A stretch of DNA of 64,000 bases, taken from Diogma glabrata (lineage: Eukaryota > Arthropoda > Insecta > Diptera > Cylindrotomidae). The notes beneath the pieces are model-generated. The model worked only from the letters and a program-made list of their open reading frames with translations. It ran no database searches and was not told where the DNA came from. Below are positions 48,010-60,214 of the stretch, piece after piece. The position numbers were made by a program, and so were the translations under genes. How positions within the stretch are numbered: position 1 is the stretch's first letter; the number at the start of each line of letters is the position of its first letter. The DNA lies in contig OY856186.1 of assembly GCA_963693315.1 (NCBI GenBank), positions 302,442,586-302,506,585 of the forward strand, read 5' to 3'.

Positions 48010-50760
48010 GGTTGTTGTTGTAGCGACGGGTGCGGTGCTACTCCTCCGGCTCCGTGTTCAGATTCAGGAACTCTGCTACTGCCCTTGGGCGGTACCACAA
48101 ATCATCCTTCGTCAGGTTGGTTGATTTTTCTGGACAATTGAAAAGGTGGCCTGCATCATGTGGCGTGCCCTCACATACGGGACACTGGCCATCAATGTTC
48201 TGGTCAATTTTATTTATTTAGTTACTTAAGATGCGTGACCAGCCGGATCTTAACTGCGCTAGAATGGATCTGTGTGGGGTAGATTGACCTCTTCTGCACG
48301 ACCTGTGGTGGTTTGGTATGGAGAACTCGATTTGGGGTATAGTTCCTTACTGTGTCCTCAATAACTTTGCTGTGAATTTGTTTTAAGCCCATTTTATTCG
48401 TAAACTCGTCGATGTTACCAGGGCTTGGTTGTTTCTGACATCATTTAAGAAGCACTTTGCTGTTCTCCTTATGTCTCTAGGTTGTGTATTCGTAGATAAA
48501 GTGTCATTGCTTGAATATTGCTTTTTGTGACAGGCCCATAAATATTGTTTTGTAAGCATTTCATTATGTTGACTGACCGGCAATATGCTACATTCCTCAT
48601 GCAGGTAATCTCGGTGAGCCATCAAATTACATCCTGTTGCTGTTCGCAACGCTGCGTTTGGTGTTATTTGTAATTTATTCCAGTGTGTGTCAGCAACCTG
48701 AGGTATCCATCTGGGAGCACCGTTAAAATAGGTCTTCCTATTGCTTTGTATATTGTAATATACAAAGCTAGTGCTTTCAATGCATTGTTCCTGTTTTTCA
48801 ATCTTGAGTTTACCTGCGGAGCATGAGCATTAAATTTAAGTAGTGGTTCGAGTGTGACCTCCAACAGTCTCGAATTTTCGACCGTGGGAATAAGTATGTT
48901 GTCAACGCAGATGTTAAGTGTTGGATTCACCTCCTTCGTCCATATGGTGAAAAGTGTAGAAGTAGACTTTTCAGTAGACGGTTTCAATTTTCTGATTTTA
49001 AACCATTCATTCAGGATGTTGAGGTAGGTGTTCAGAACACTAGTGAGTTGTTCCAGGTTGTTTCCCGGTTGTTCCATGGTTGTTTCCTGGTTGTTCCATG
49101 GTTATCCTTCTGGTAGGGTATGTAAACTGCTCAGGTATGTATTAAACAATGAAGGTGAGAGACTCAACCTTGTGGAACTCCTTGTATCTTAGATTTGTAG
49201 TTACGGAACTCAACGTATGTTTGCCGGCCTCTTAGGTAGTTGCACAACCAGCGCTTTATTAAACCTGGCAGATTGGTATTGAATATATCATTTAATAGTG
49301 CAGCGTGCGACACTGTGTCGAATACTTTAGATAAGTCGGATGAAACTAAGATTGTTCTAGCACAGGCTTGTTTTTGATTCCTTCCATTACTGATTTGATT
49401 TTGGATCTTTTGAAGAGGGTGGTTGTACTATGTGCTGTCCTAAAGCCATGTTGGTGTGCCGCCAAATTGTAAGATCCGGTTAACAGAGGTAATAGAAGCG
49501 CTTCAATTAGGTTTTTGACCGATTAAAAGATGTCGGTCTATAAGATTCTTCCTTTTCTTCAGGTTTTCCAGGTTTCAAGGTGGGGCTTATTCTTACCGTT
49601 TACCAGATATTTGGTATCTGTATGGTTCTAAGCGATGTGTTGAGTGTGGTAGTGAGATAGTTCAGTCCTTTGGGTCCATTATGTTTTAGCATGATGGCTG
49701 AGATGCCGTTGGGTCCAATAACTTTGGATGGCTTAATTTTCTTTAGAGCATGCTCAACCTCTTCTTCAGAAAATGTGATATCCACTAAATGTTCAGTATA
49801 GACCTTGCACAAGAGGTCTCAATACTGACTTAGTTTGCTTTTCATGTTTACGTGGCTTTTCTGTAAACTGTGTGTTGAATTTTGTTGCGCATTTTCTGTG
49901 GGTTTGAGTTGGGATATCATCGCAGGAGTTGATGCAGTGGTTACCTGGTTGTCGAGGGTGGTTTGAGTCTTTTATAGTCTTTCAGAGACTGTTGCTTGTG
50001 CCAAAGCTTGAATAACTGGCTAGCTCTCCATTTATTACGTTTGTGTTTCGTAACTAACCTATTAATTTTCTAATTAGGATCTGTAGTTCTAGGATCAGCT
50101 GGATCTGCCTAGCGGATGTCATTTCTTTATGTGGGAAGTACACAGGCTTTCTGTGGAATGTTTGGTATCACCTTCTGTATTCTGCCGGATGGATTGAAGC
50201 GAGATGGCTGGCTTTATTAAAAATTTCTCTGAATTTTTTTTCCCCAGAGAGGGCGGGCGTCAAGTGGTAAAAATTGTTTACTGAATTCCATTTCAGTAAA
50301 ATTAGTAAAATTTCCCCAGTCAGCTTTGTTAAAATTAGTATAGGTCCTCTTCTCGGATTTTATTAGGTTTATGGAACAGCTTAAGGTGATAATGACCGGC
50401 ACGTGGTCTGATACTAATGCAATTTCAGTTGTCCATTCAGTTATTTGTAACCCTTGTTGGTTGTGGTTCGTTGAGGACTCTAAAATTGGAGCCATCAATT
50501 TGCTCAGCAAAGTTTTCGCCCCGTGGATCCGTGTTAAGGTGTGAGGGCCATAGATCATGTTGAGCATTAACATCTCCAAGAATTAGACAGTCTTTGGTAT
50601 AAAATAAGTGTCCTATGGACGGTTCATAACCTGTATCACAGCTGCTTACTGGTGGTATATAAATATTGACTAGAGTTATCTCCGTATTTCCGGCTATATT
50701 AAGATATACTGTGCAGTCGCCTGCATATGATGTGATGGGTATCGTCGAAGTACGTCTAAG
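48010..50760 (-). pseudogene. Jockey-type LINE ORF2 pseudogene (endonuclease + RT)
   Basis: Read on the - strand it follows ORF2 order. Endonuclease C-terminal part: WTTEIALVSDHVPVIITLSC, then KSEKRTYTNFNKADWGNFT (50480-50300). RT entry: EEEVEHALKKIKPSKVIGPN and GISAIMLKH (about 49770-49690). Late RT and thumb: LNILNEWFKIRKLKPSTEKS, KNRNNALKALA and YKAIGRPIL (49030-48720), then TATGCNLMAHRDYLHEECSI (about 48640). Cys-rich tail: GQCPVCEGTPHDAGHLFNC, then DDLWYRPRAVAEFLNLNTEP (48195-48030). This matches insect Jockey elements. Multiple stops and frameshifts; ORF1 and the catalytic RT core are not intact. Confidence 0.88.
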
Positions 50761-50869
50761 TAAAACCTTGATTTAAAAAATCAGTATTATATATTTTAAT
50801 TTCGCTATTTGTTATCACTGTTTTCACCATTTGAATTGCATCCGCCGACTGTTTAAAATAAACTTATCT

Positions 50870-51463
50870 TGCTTTTATGCTAGTTCCTGGGCCCACGCCG
50901 ATTTCATATGATGATCACCACATATTTTATACTTCGTGAGGCGCTTGTTCTTGACGAGTCTGAAAACTTTTGTTCTGCCATTTTCCTCGATTCGGCCGCT
51001 TTTTCGTTCGGCAAGCTCCGAATAATGCCGATTGCCCGCGATCTTGTAAATTTACTTCCACAATTTTTTTTTAACTACGAGGGGTTGAATTTGTGTTAGA
51101 ACACGAAAGTAACCTTGTCGGACAAAAATGTGTCAGCTATTGTCGAGTCCGACAACCCAAACATGCCAAAACATCAATTGTCGGACTCGACAATAGCAGA
51201 CACATTTTTGTCGGACAAGGTTACTTTCGTGTTCTAAACCAAATTTACCTACCTTCATAGTTAAAAAAAAATTGTAGTAGTAAATTCACAAGATCGCGGG
51301 CAATCGGCATTTTTCGAAGCTTGCCGAACGAAAAGCGGCCGAATTGAGGAAAATGGCAGAACAAAAGTTTTCGGACTAGTCAAGGACAGGCGCCTCACGA
51401 AGTATAAAATATATGGTAATCATCACATGAAATCGGCGTGGGCCCAGAGACTATTATCATAAA
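50870..51463. mobile_element. Near-perfect 0.6-kb palindromic (foldback) element
   Basis: The core from ctgggcccacgccgatttca (50887) is mirrored at 51447-51428. Pairing continues through cttcgtgaggcgc, gcaagctccg/ttcgaagcttgc, agatcgcggg/cccgcgatct, and the inner arm acacgaaagtaaccttgtcg, to a loop of about 24 nt near 51155-51178. The outer ~17 bp are weakly paired. No transposase. Arms are about 265 bp and highly similar, so it is fairly young. Confidence 0.88.
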
Positions 51464-51769
51464 GTTTTGTTTTTTTTAAAGTTGGAAAAAAATTCCTATC
51501 TTGTTTTTTTATAAATTAAATATTTTTTTGTTTGTTTTCAAAACATTAGATAATTTTTAAAAGGAAATAATATTTAAATAGGAATTTAGATTTTTAGTTC
51601 GGGTTTTATATTTGAAAATTTAATTTTTTTTTGGCTCGTGCTGAGAAGAAATGCATAGTTTAAAATGGAACACTAAGTTTTTCTTTGAGAGAATGGATGA
51701 CGCAGGAGTGATGTGACGTGAATCAGACAGGCATAACTATCACCTCCCAGCAACCTATTTTGCCAAATT

Positions 51770-52435
51770 CCCTAGCAGCTCTTACAAGATCCCTAAATGA
51801 TTGGACAAGGCTCCCTCCCCCTCTCCCCAATGAGCTTAAGTCGACAAATCGAGCTTCCTACAACCTTTCCGAAATTCTAATTGTGTGTCTATTTCTTAAA
51901 TCAGATAATATGGCAGTGGCGCCCAACGTTCGAACCTACGATCCTAATAAGTATAAAAACTAATAACCTCTTGTGTTGTTACATATGATAATGAATTTAA
52001 ATTAACAATGCATTCAAAACACAAAAGAATATGTGGATTGGTTAACATTGCGGATTTCATTATCATAACTAATAGATATGGTCAATAGAAAAACATCAAT
52101 TTTGGAAAATTAAGAAAACAGAAAAAAACGATGCTTTGGACGCCACTGTCATGCTACCTGATCCAAGAATCAGACACACAATACAAGATCCCGAAATGAT
52201 TGGACAAGACCTCTCCAAAACATAAGATTAAGTTGCCAAATCGAGCTGTGTCCACCTACGACCTTTTCAGGATTCTGATTATGTGCCTGATTCTTGAATT
52301 AGTATTTAACAGTGCCATATTGCTCGTGGACCTGATTTGTTTCCTGTTTCAGTTGTTTAACGAAAAGTGGCCTCATCGTGTTGGAAATTACCCAACAGTT
52401 CAACTAATTCGTTTTGTTGCTTGAGTTATTAACCA
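51770..52435. repeat. Complex repeat: direct duplication with an inverted-repeat unit
   Basis: aagatccctaaatgattgga (51785) recurs as aagatcccgaaatgattgga (52189), followed by related text through aaatcgagct and gattctgatt, giving a direct repeat about 404 bp apart. Between them, 51877-51930 and 52131-52180 are inverted copies (attgtgtgtct... / ...agacacacaat, with cagtggcgcc / gacgccactg). The CAGTGGCG ends hint at a hAT MITE but no clean 8-bp duplication flanks them. Confidence 0.55.
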
Positions 52436-52652
52436 GGCAAGTTTTATAAAGAATCTTATCAATGTCACACTTCCAAGTGAATCCTAAATGAAGATATATT
52501 ACTAAACTAAGAACTACTTTGATCGTATCTTTATTGTTTTAACCTTAACACCATGAAATTAATCTCTCTGCGATTAAAAATTACACAGTTGGATTTTTTT
52601 ATCAATAGTAAATAACTAATATACATATATCATTTTCTTTTCTTATTTTTAG

Positions 52653-52857
52653 ATTTCAAAGATCACGTTCAGGACGATTATCGCTCCATACGGATATTAA
52701 ATTATTAATACTACGTCGTACCGATTGTGATACAGCTTCTGCTCATGCTAAAAGTGTATTAGAATTGCCGAATGAATTAAAAATTGTCAATATTATGCCA
52801 GAAAATCCAAAATATAGTACACGTATCGATAAAATTGATAAGAAACCAATTTTTTAA
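52653..52857 (+). CDS. atos: atos coding exon C, residues 1158-1225 and stop
   Basis: After the acceptor tttttag the split Arg codon is completed and the frame reads RFQRSRSGRLSLHTDIKLLI, LRRTDCDTASAHAKSVLELP, then NELKIVNIMPENPKYSTR. This is the typical FAM214 C-terminus (the family ends with an S-G-x-L/I-x-L-H-x-D-x-x-L-L-x-x-R block). Stop TAA at 52855-52857. With exons A and B the protein is 1225 residues. Confidence 0.95.
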
Positions 52858-55846
52858 AAAACGTTAAACATACAAATCTGTTTCTCTTGGAAATCAAAAA
52901 AAAAAAAAAAGAAAAAAATCAAAACACACATCCCTTTACAAGAAAAAAAATTTATTTTTTATTTAATTTAAATTATTGGACGCATAATTAGTTATTTGAA
53001 AATAAAATTTATGGATGTAAATTTTTGACATCCATTATTTTGTAAAAAAAAAAACGTTTTCACGTCGCTAGAAAATCGAGCTAAGTTTTCCATAAAAAAA
53101 AAAAATTTGAAATAAAATAATTTTAATGATAAATCAATTTCACTGTGATTTGACGTGAAACAAAATTAATTTTATAAAAATTAAGTGATAAATGAATATC
53201 AATGAATTAATAATATATATTATATATGTCAAAATATTTTTAAAATAATTAGTTATAAAATCAAGGATATCTATTTGTAATATTAATAGTCTAGTTACTA
53301 GTAGATGAGTTAAAATAAAGTTTTAAAAAATATGAAAAATTATATTCTTATTAAATTACATACTACTAGTAAAAAAAAAGAAGCAAAAATTTTGATTACG
53401 GAATCGATCGAAACGAAATTATTTTAATACGTTAAATTGTTTAATCGCGAATATAACAATAATAGTAAAATTCGAATTTGTTGAAATTTATAATAATAAT
53501 AATAATAATATGAGTGTTTTTTTAAATGTAACAGGCTTTTCGTCGACTATTCAGATATCACCTTCAATACAGTATTGCAATTTTTTTGTATAATATTTTA
53601 AAAATTTTAAGCTTTCCTGTTTTTCAATGGTTTTTTCTGTTATATTACTTTAGAGGGAGTTTGTTGAAGTGTCCAATTTTATTTCAAAATGCATGTCAGT
53701 AGATCCCATGTTGTATTTAAAAAAAATTAGTTTTAATTTTAAATATCTTTTTTTCTAAATTGTCGTTATATTCCCTAGATAACTATGTGTTAAATTACAA
53801 TAATTATTCAGACAATAGTGATTTGTCATAGTATAGTAAGATGTTTTTTGTTCGTATAGGAATTGTAAAGAATATGATTAAGGAAACATTTTAACAAAAT
53901 ATCAAATAAGTCAATATAACATACCATTATTATCTCTGGCAGAGGTACAAATCCCCTCAATATATGACACTAAAAAGCTTCTTTGGATTCTTTCATTTAT
54001 TTTTTTCAAAAACCGAAAGATTTTTAAAATAAAATCAGTTATTAGAAGTTTTGATTTGATTTGAAAAACAAAATTAAAAAAAAAAATTATATGATAAATT
54101 GTTTTCGATTTATGATAGTAAAAATATAAATTAATTTTTAGTTTTAAAATAATTGAAAAAATATAAATTCTCAATATTTCACAAAAATGTGCAATTTTCC
54201 TCCATTTCTAAGAAAGCGAAACCGCAAATTTAAAATATCACACAACCAATAAAATTAGACAATCCCAAGTCAACGAAAACACAATCACTTTTGAAAATTT
54301 ATCCATGCTATTTACTAATTAGTTTCATTAAAATTTTAAATTAATTTATATCAAATCGAAAACCACTGCCATATTTTTTATTGCAAATTAAAAAAAAAAA
54401 AAAAAGAAACGTTAAAATAAAAATTTAAGTAGTTTGTGTGATAAAAACGCCAATTTTTTTGTTATATAAATATTATTATAATTGTTTTCTTTGTATATTT
54501 AAATAAGATTTTATTATGAAAAACAAAATTTTTATTGTTTTAATTTTAAAAAAAAGAATTTCTTTACATTTATTATTTTAATAAGAAAAAAAAAACAAAG
54601 AATTACCTTTATATTTATATATATGTACATATTTATATACAATTTTAATATTATTATATTATTATGAAATAAAAAAAAATGAAAAAAAAAACTAAAAAAA
54701 AATATATAATAAAACATTTAATTTTAACAATATAAAAAAAATAAAAAGAAAAACATTTATTTTGTCTGTTAAATAAAATTGTGACAAAAAGTTTTTATGA
54801 ATTATATTTTAATTATAAGAAAAATTAAATAAACTGATTTAAATATTTTTAAAACAATATCAAAACAAATCATTTTAAAAATATAATTTAATAAATATCG
54901 TTTTTTCTATAATTAATATTACTTCTGTTTTTTTAAATTTATTTTAACTTTTTTTTACGGATTATAGAAAAGTTTTATGAAAAAAGGCACCAAATTTTTA
55001 CATAAAAAGCTCAACCCCTAATGATTACCTGGTATTAACACGTGCACATTTATTGTCTTACGTTAATTCAGTTTTTCTGTTATAAAGAAAATGATAGTGG
55101 ATTGACGTACGCGACATTTTGCATCATACCAGTTTTTGAATAATAAGAAATTTTGAATTTGTACAAAATTTTGGTTTAGACTCGTGTGAAGCGACAAAAA
55201 ACCCATATCTTATCCACCGTAAATTAATAAGCCATCCCGTAAATTATTTTAGAATATTCATTATTCTAGAACATTCCAAGTTATTTTTTGGGCGCCATTA
55301 TGTCACGGTTTAGTTTATATTTTGCCTTCTCCAGCCAAGGTACAATTGTTTTCCCCACACACAAAATTTTCAATAAATCAAAATTTTGTCAATATATCCG
55401 CTGCTCATCCTTTTAAAATTAATCAATTGAATCGAGTTCAAAACCACACAAGAAAATTCAATGAAGTTTTGAATCAATAGAGGAAAGATTTGCCGATGGA
55501 CTACCTTCCTCAGGACAAGACACCACAAAGATCGTTTAGTTGTCAGTGATAAATTTATTCTATTCAAATATTATACATATATTCAGACTTTCGTTAAATA
55601 ATGATCGCGATTTTATGAATGCAAGTTCTACGTGATTCCATCATCTATAGAAAATATGTAGTACGTCTCTGCGTTTGTTATCCGTATCGAAAATTCATTG
55701 TTGTGAAATTTAAAAGCCACTGCTTGCTGTAGTACCTTTTTGATTTTACATATTTTGTTTTATCGAAATCTTAAAACTTTTACTTTTGCTTCAAATTTTA
55801 CTTTGATCTTGAATCTCACATCCGACAATATTGCCAAAATTTTATT
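52858..55846 (+). other. atos 3' UTR and downstream flank
   Basis: Extremely AT-rich, with poly-A runs, an (AAT)n tract at about 53490-53511, and several AATAAA motifs (for example near 53315 and 54770), so the poly(A) site cannot be fixed by eye. No coding region was seen. Confidence 0.55.
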
Positions 55847-55850
55847 TTAA

Positions 55851-56130
55851 CCTTCACGTGAACAGTATCTACCCGGGTAGATATCACGGTTTTTGTAATT
55901 CAATAACTTTAGATATTTAGATATTTTTTTTCATTTTTTCTTATATGAAAATTTTTACTGGTCAATGTGAAAAACAAGTAACTTTATTTTTAAATATATG
56001 CTTTTATTGTATGCTTACACAAAAGTAAAATAAATACACAGTTACGTTTGTTGATATTATGATTTATGTAATATCTACCGGGGTAGATATTGTTCATATT
56101 AGTCGCTAAAAATTTCCGTTCACGTGAAGG
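55851..56130. mobile_element. piggyBac-type MITE, 280 bp
   Basis: Flanked by TTAA on both sides (55847-55850, 56131-56134), with perfect 13-bp ends ccttcacgtgaac/gttcacgtgaagg. Each end has a subterminal palindrome: tatctacccgggtagata (about 55867) and atatctaccggggtagatat (about 56072). TTAA target sites with CCY-type ends are diagnostic of piggyBac. No transposase inside. Confidence 0.92.
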
Positions 56131-56135
56131 TTAAT

Positions 56136-56577
56136 CAGTGTTGCAAAACGAACTTTTTTTATTTTTTCGTTACGTTATTTCCTTATGGAAAAAAATATGA
56201 TATTTCGTTTTGTAACGTTATTTTAAAATTAAATGTAATTTAAAAATATACTTTAAATTTTACAAAATGCTCAATAGTTTGTTACAAATATCAAAATTTT
56301 TTAGAACTACCAAATCCTTTATTTAAAGCGGGCTTAGATATTGAAAAAAAGCAGATAAGTCGGATTTTATTCAACCGATATTAATTGCACTTTGATTTTC
56401 ATATAATTATACAAAAGGTCATCCAAAAAAACGAAATAATTAATATTAACGTTTACGTTACGTTTTGTATTATTGTAACGCGAATAAATTTTTAAAACGT
56501 CAAGAAAATAATTATTATTAATAACGCTATTTCTTTTCGTTTTTGCGTTATGTTACGAGTAACGTTTTGCAACACTG
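56136..56577. mobile_element. hAT-type MITE, 442 bp
   Basis: The ends cagtgttgcaaaacg and cgttttgcaacactg are perfect 15-bp inverted repeats. The interior keeps further inverted similarity (cgttacgtta / taacg-type blocks) but no transposase. The right flank attataat matches the left flank attttaat at 7 of 8 positions once the neighbouring piggyBac MITE and one TTAA are removed. Confidence 0.85.
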
Positions 56578-56755
56578 ATTATAATTTTTTTTAAATAATT
56601 ATCGTTCTGTAAAACTTCTTTTCCTAAAAAATCAAAAATCCAACCTGCGTCATATCAATGCAATGATATCATTCTTCTTAAAACGGTACGACGCTTATGT
56701 CTGTACCTGTTTAAGTTGGCGTCCGTTTATGAGTTGACCTTTTCATATCGGATCG

Positions 56756-57085
56756 TGTCATATCATCGAAAAATCATACCGTCGAAAATCGTTACATCGA
56801 AAAAAAGCAATAAATTGAAAAATAAAAATCATACCGTCGAAAAATCACACAACCGAAAATCGCAACATCGAAAATCATATCACCGAAAATTCATTACGTC
56901 GAAAAGTCATAGCATCGAAAAATCACATCACCGAAAATCATATCATCGAAAATTTGATTCACAAAATCGAAAAATCATACCATCGAAAATCGTAAAATCG
57001 AAAAAAAATCATATCATCGAAATATCATTACTTCGAAAATATTCGATGTAATGAATAAATCATTACATCGAAAAATCATATCATC
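56756..57085 (+). repeat. Outer minisatellite of left arm (TCGAAAAATCATA-like)
   Basis: About 20 irregular copies of a 14-17-bp unit such as catcgaaaatcatatc, with variants (ccg, gtcg, acatcg). Confidence 0.9.
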
Positions 57086-57939
57086 GAAAAACAGGGTGCA
57101 CTCTCCTCACAGATAAATCTTTTGTAAATTAAAATGTTAAATGTCAGCAGTATATGTTAATTGGGCAATTCGTTTGAAAATGTACATTTATTTGTGGATT
57201 TTTTTTTAAATCAAAATTTTGTATGAGTGGAACGAATGAAAAAATCTAAATTCTGAATTTTTTATTTATTGCTTTGAAATGCAGTTTTGCTGGCATACAT
57301 TTTTAGTAATTTTTTTTTGGTTTACATAGATAATATATTATGTGCTATCATATTTTGAAGATAAAGTTTTAGGATTCCAAACAGATTTTTCTACGTTTTT
57401 TTGAATAATAAATACTATGCCCTATAGTATTATATTCACCCTGTAATCTTTTGAAAATGTGCATGCTTTAAAGTTTTTTTTTGAAAATGCCTAAAACATT
57501 TGGTATGTTTAGTATTGACGAAATTTGAATTGGCGAAAGAAATTGTGTGTCAAGTGTTTTTCAAAAAATAATGAAGTGTGTTAAAACACGAAATTGAGCA
57601 TTTTTTGCTTAAAAATCGATCATTCTAAGTGATTACGAGTAGTAACATTGAATGTGGAGAAAATTTGATGGTTGGCATTGGTATGTGGGACCAGAACCTT
57701 GATTATTGTATTGTAAGTGTGTCAAAAAATACTGTCAAGTGTGTCAAAAGAATGATTTTCATTTATTTTTTAACCCAATTTTTTGGAAAAAATAAAATTA
57801 AGTATGTAATTATTTTTATGAGTTGAAATGTATTTGAACATGAAATTGGACATGTTTCTATCCAGTTTCAACTCCTCCCAACTTATAGGAACAATTGGGA
57901 AATATCAAGTTGTTGCAGATTAAATGTCGTTTTTAAAAA

Positions 57940-58510
57940 GATTGATTAATTTTTGGAATATATTTAGAATTTTGAAAAAAGTTTAATTTTTGATTTTATT
58001 ATAAGTTTTGGAATATTTTTAGAATTTTGAAAAAGTTTTTATTTTGTTTTGATTTTTGCAATATCTTTAGAATTTTGAAAATAGTTTTAATTTTTGATTT
58101 TGTAATATTCTCTTGAATATGTTTGAACTTTTGAAGAAAATTGAAATTTATGATTTTATTATAATTTTTAGAATCTTAGAAAAAGTTTGAATTTTTGATT
58201 TTGTTATAATTTTTGCAATATGTTTGGAATTTTGAAATAAGTTTCAATTTTTGATTTTGTAATAATTTTTGGATTGCTTAGAATTTTGAAAAAGTTTAAA
58301 TTTTTGATTTTGTTTTAAATTTTTGGAATATTTTTAAATTTTGAAAAACAATTTAAATTTTTGATTTTATGATAATTTTTAAAAATTTTAGGATTTTTGA
58401 AAAAAGTTTGAATAGTTTATTTTGTAATATTCTCTTGAATAATTTTGGATTTTGAAGAAAGTTGGAATTTTTGATTTCATTATAATATTTGGAATTTTTT
58501 TAAATCAATT
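57940..58510 (+). repeat. AT-rich minisatellite, left arm
   Basis: About ten copies of a ~50-60-bp unit containing ttttagaattttgaaaaa and tttttgattttgttataa. Confidence 0.88.
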
Positions 58511-58534
58511 CAATCAGAATTCCTGCAATGTTTC

Positions 58535-59690
58535 CGGTCTGAAAGACCTAAGTATTACATTCATGAGCCAAAAGTGAAATTCTTACCCCCACTTTTTTTT
58601 GCATTTCTCGACGTTTTAACACCTTCTGATTCTAAAAAAGCAAAAAAAAAATGTATGTCTGTCTGCCGGTCGGCCGTCATTACCTACGAAATCTAGAAAA
58701 CCGCTAAAGCGATTTCAAAAATTTTGGTTCCTAAAAATAGGTATACTCTATGGACAGGTCCGAAAGGACGCTGTGTTTGATAACTGTACTGGAAGTGTGT
58801 CAAAAATCATTAAGTGTGTCAAATATAGCAGATTTTCATATTTTTGGCTTAAAAAACATTCGTTTTAAGTGATTACGAGTAGAAACATTGAATTTGGAGA
58901 AATCATGACTGTAGAGATTGGTATGTGAGATCAAAAACTAGATTATTGCATTAGAAGTTTGCCAAAAAAATGTTGTCAAGTGTGTCAAAAGAAAAATTTT
59001 TATTTACTTTTTTACCCAATTTTTTGGAAAAAAATAAAATTAATTATTTGTATGACATGAAATTTTATTATTATTATAGAGAATTATGGTATCATAAGTT
59101 TGTCAAAATGTGTCAAAAAAAGATTTTGCTTCGGTCTGAAAGACCTAAGTATAACATACATGAGCTCAAAGTGAAATTCTTACCCCCACTTTTTTGGCAT
59201 TTCTCGACGTTTTAGGACCTACTGATTCTAAAAAAGCAAAAAGAAAATGTATGTACGTCCGCCGGCCGGCCGTCACAACCTACGAAATCTAGAAAACAGC
59301 TGGACGGATTTCAAAATTTTCTAAAAATAGGTTTACTCAATTGTAAGAGCCGAAAGGACGATATGTTCGATAACTGTACCGGAAGTGTGTCAAAAAATCG
59401 TCAAGTGTGTCAAAACAAGGAAATTTGCATATATTTTGCTTAAAAAACTTTCGTTTTAAGTGATTGCGAGTAGGAATATTGAACTTGGAGAAATTTTGAT
59501 GGTCGGGATTGGTATGTGAGACCAAAATCTAGATTCTTGCATTATAGGTTTGTCAAAAAAATGTTGTCAAGTGTGTCAAAAGAAATATTTTTATTTATTT
59601 TTTTACTCAACTTTTTGGAAAAAAATAAAATTAATTACTTGTTTGAAATGAAATTTTATTATTATTATTGAGAATTATGGCATTATAAGT
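58535..59690 (+). repeat. Two direct copies of a ~590-bp unit in the foldback centre
   Basis: ggtctgaaagacctaagtat begins at 58537 and again at 59131. Each copy continues with cccccactttttt, a GC-rich patch (ccggtcggccgtca / ccggccggccgtca), acctacgaaatctagaaaac and cgaaaggacg, then many aagtgtgtcaaaa motifs. Confidence 0.85.
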
Positions 59691-60214
59691 TTATCAAAAA
59701 AATATTGTCAAGTGTGTCAAAAAAATGATTTCATGTATTTTTTTAGATAATTTTTTGGAAAAATAAATTTAGCTGTTTGTTTACGTAAATATAATTGAAC
59801 ATGGAAATTTTTGAATTTGTTAGAATATTTTATTGAATATTTGAATATTTTAGAATTTTGTCATGTTGTCAAGTGTATCAAAAGAAAGATTTTTATTTAT
59901 TTTTTACCCAATTTTTTGGAATAAAATAAATTTAACTATTTGTTTACCATGAAGTTTTATTATTATTATTGGGAATTATGGCATCATAAGTTTGTCAAAA
60001 AAATGTTGTCAAGTGTGTCAAAATTTTTTGGAAAAAAATAAAATTAATTATTTGTTTGACATGAAATTTTATTATTATTTTTGAGCATTATGGCATTATA
60101 AGTTTATCAAAAAAATATTGTCAAGTGTGTCAAAAAAATGATTTCATGTATTTTTTTAGATAATTTTTTGGAAAAATAAATTTAGCTGTTTGTTTACGTA
60201 AATATAATTGAACA

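Larger units (their letters stand above)
36228..52652 (+). other. atos intron 2, 16.4 kb, loaded with mobile elements
   Basis: Bounded by the donor gtaaat and the acceptor tcttatttttag; the split Arg codon (AG|A) rejoins correctly. It contains a 6.3-kb LTR retrotransposon in the sense orientation and several LINE remnants, all antisense to atos, plus hairpin and palindromic elements listed separately. Confidence 0.9.

Noticed and set aside
51914..52148. 235-bp hAT MITE with CAGTGGCG ends
   Set aside because: The ends are inverted, but the inverted similarity continues ~35 bp beyond them and no 8-bp duplication flanks them, so the boundaries are not those of a simple hAT insertion.
56716..57051. 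111-codon Lys/Ser/His-rich frame (and 62828-63106 on the - strand)
   Set aside because: Translation of the TCGAAAA-type minisatellite.
57629..57826. 65-aa protein-coding gene (mirrored at 62009-62206)
   Set aside because: The frame lies within inverted arms of a foldback structure, starts at a non-ATG codon and resembles no protein; kept only as an observation on arm conservation.
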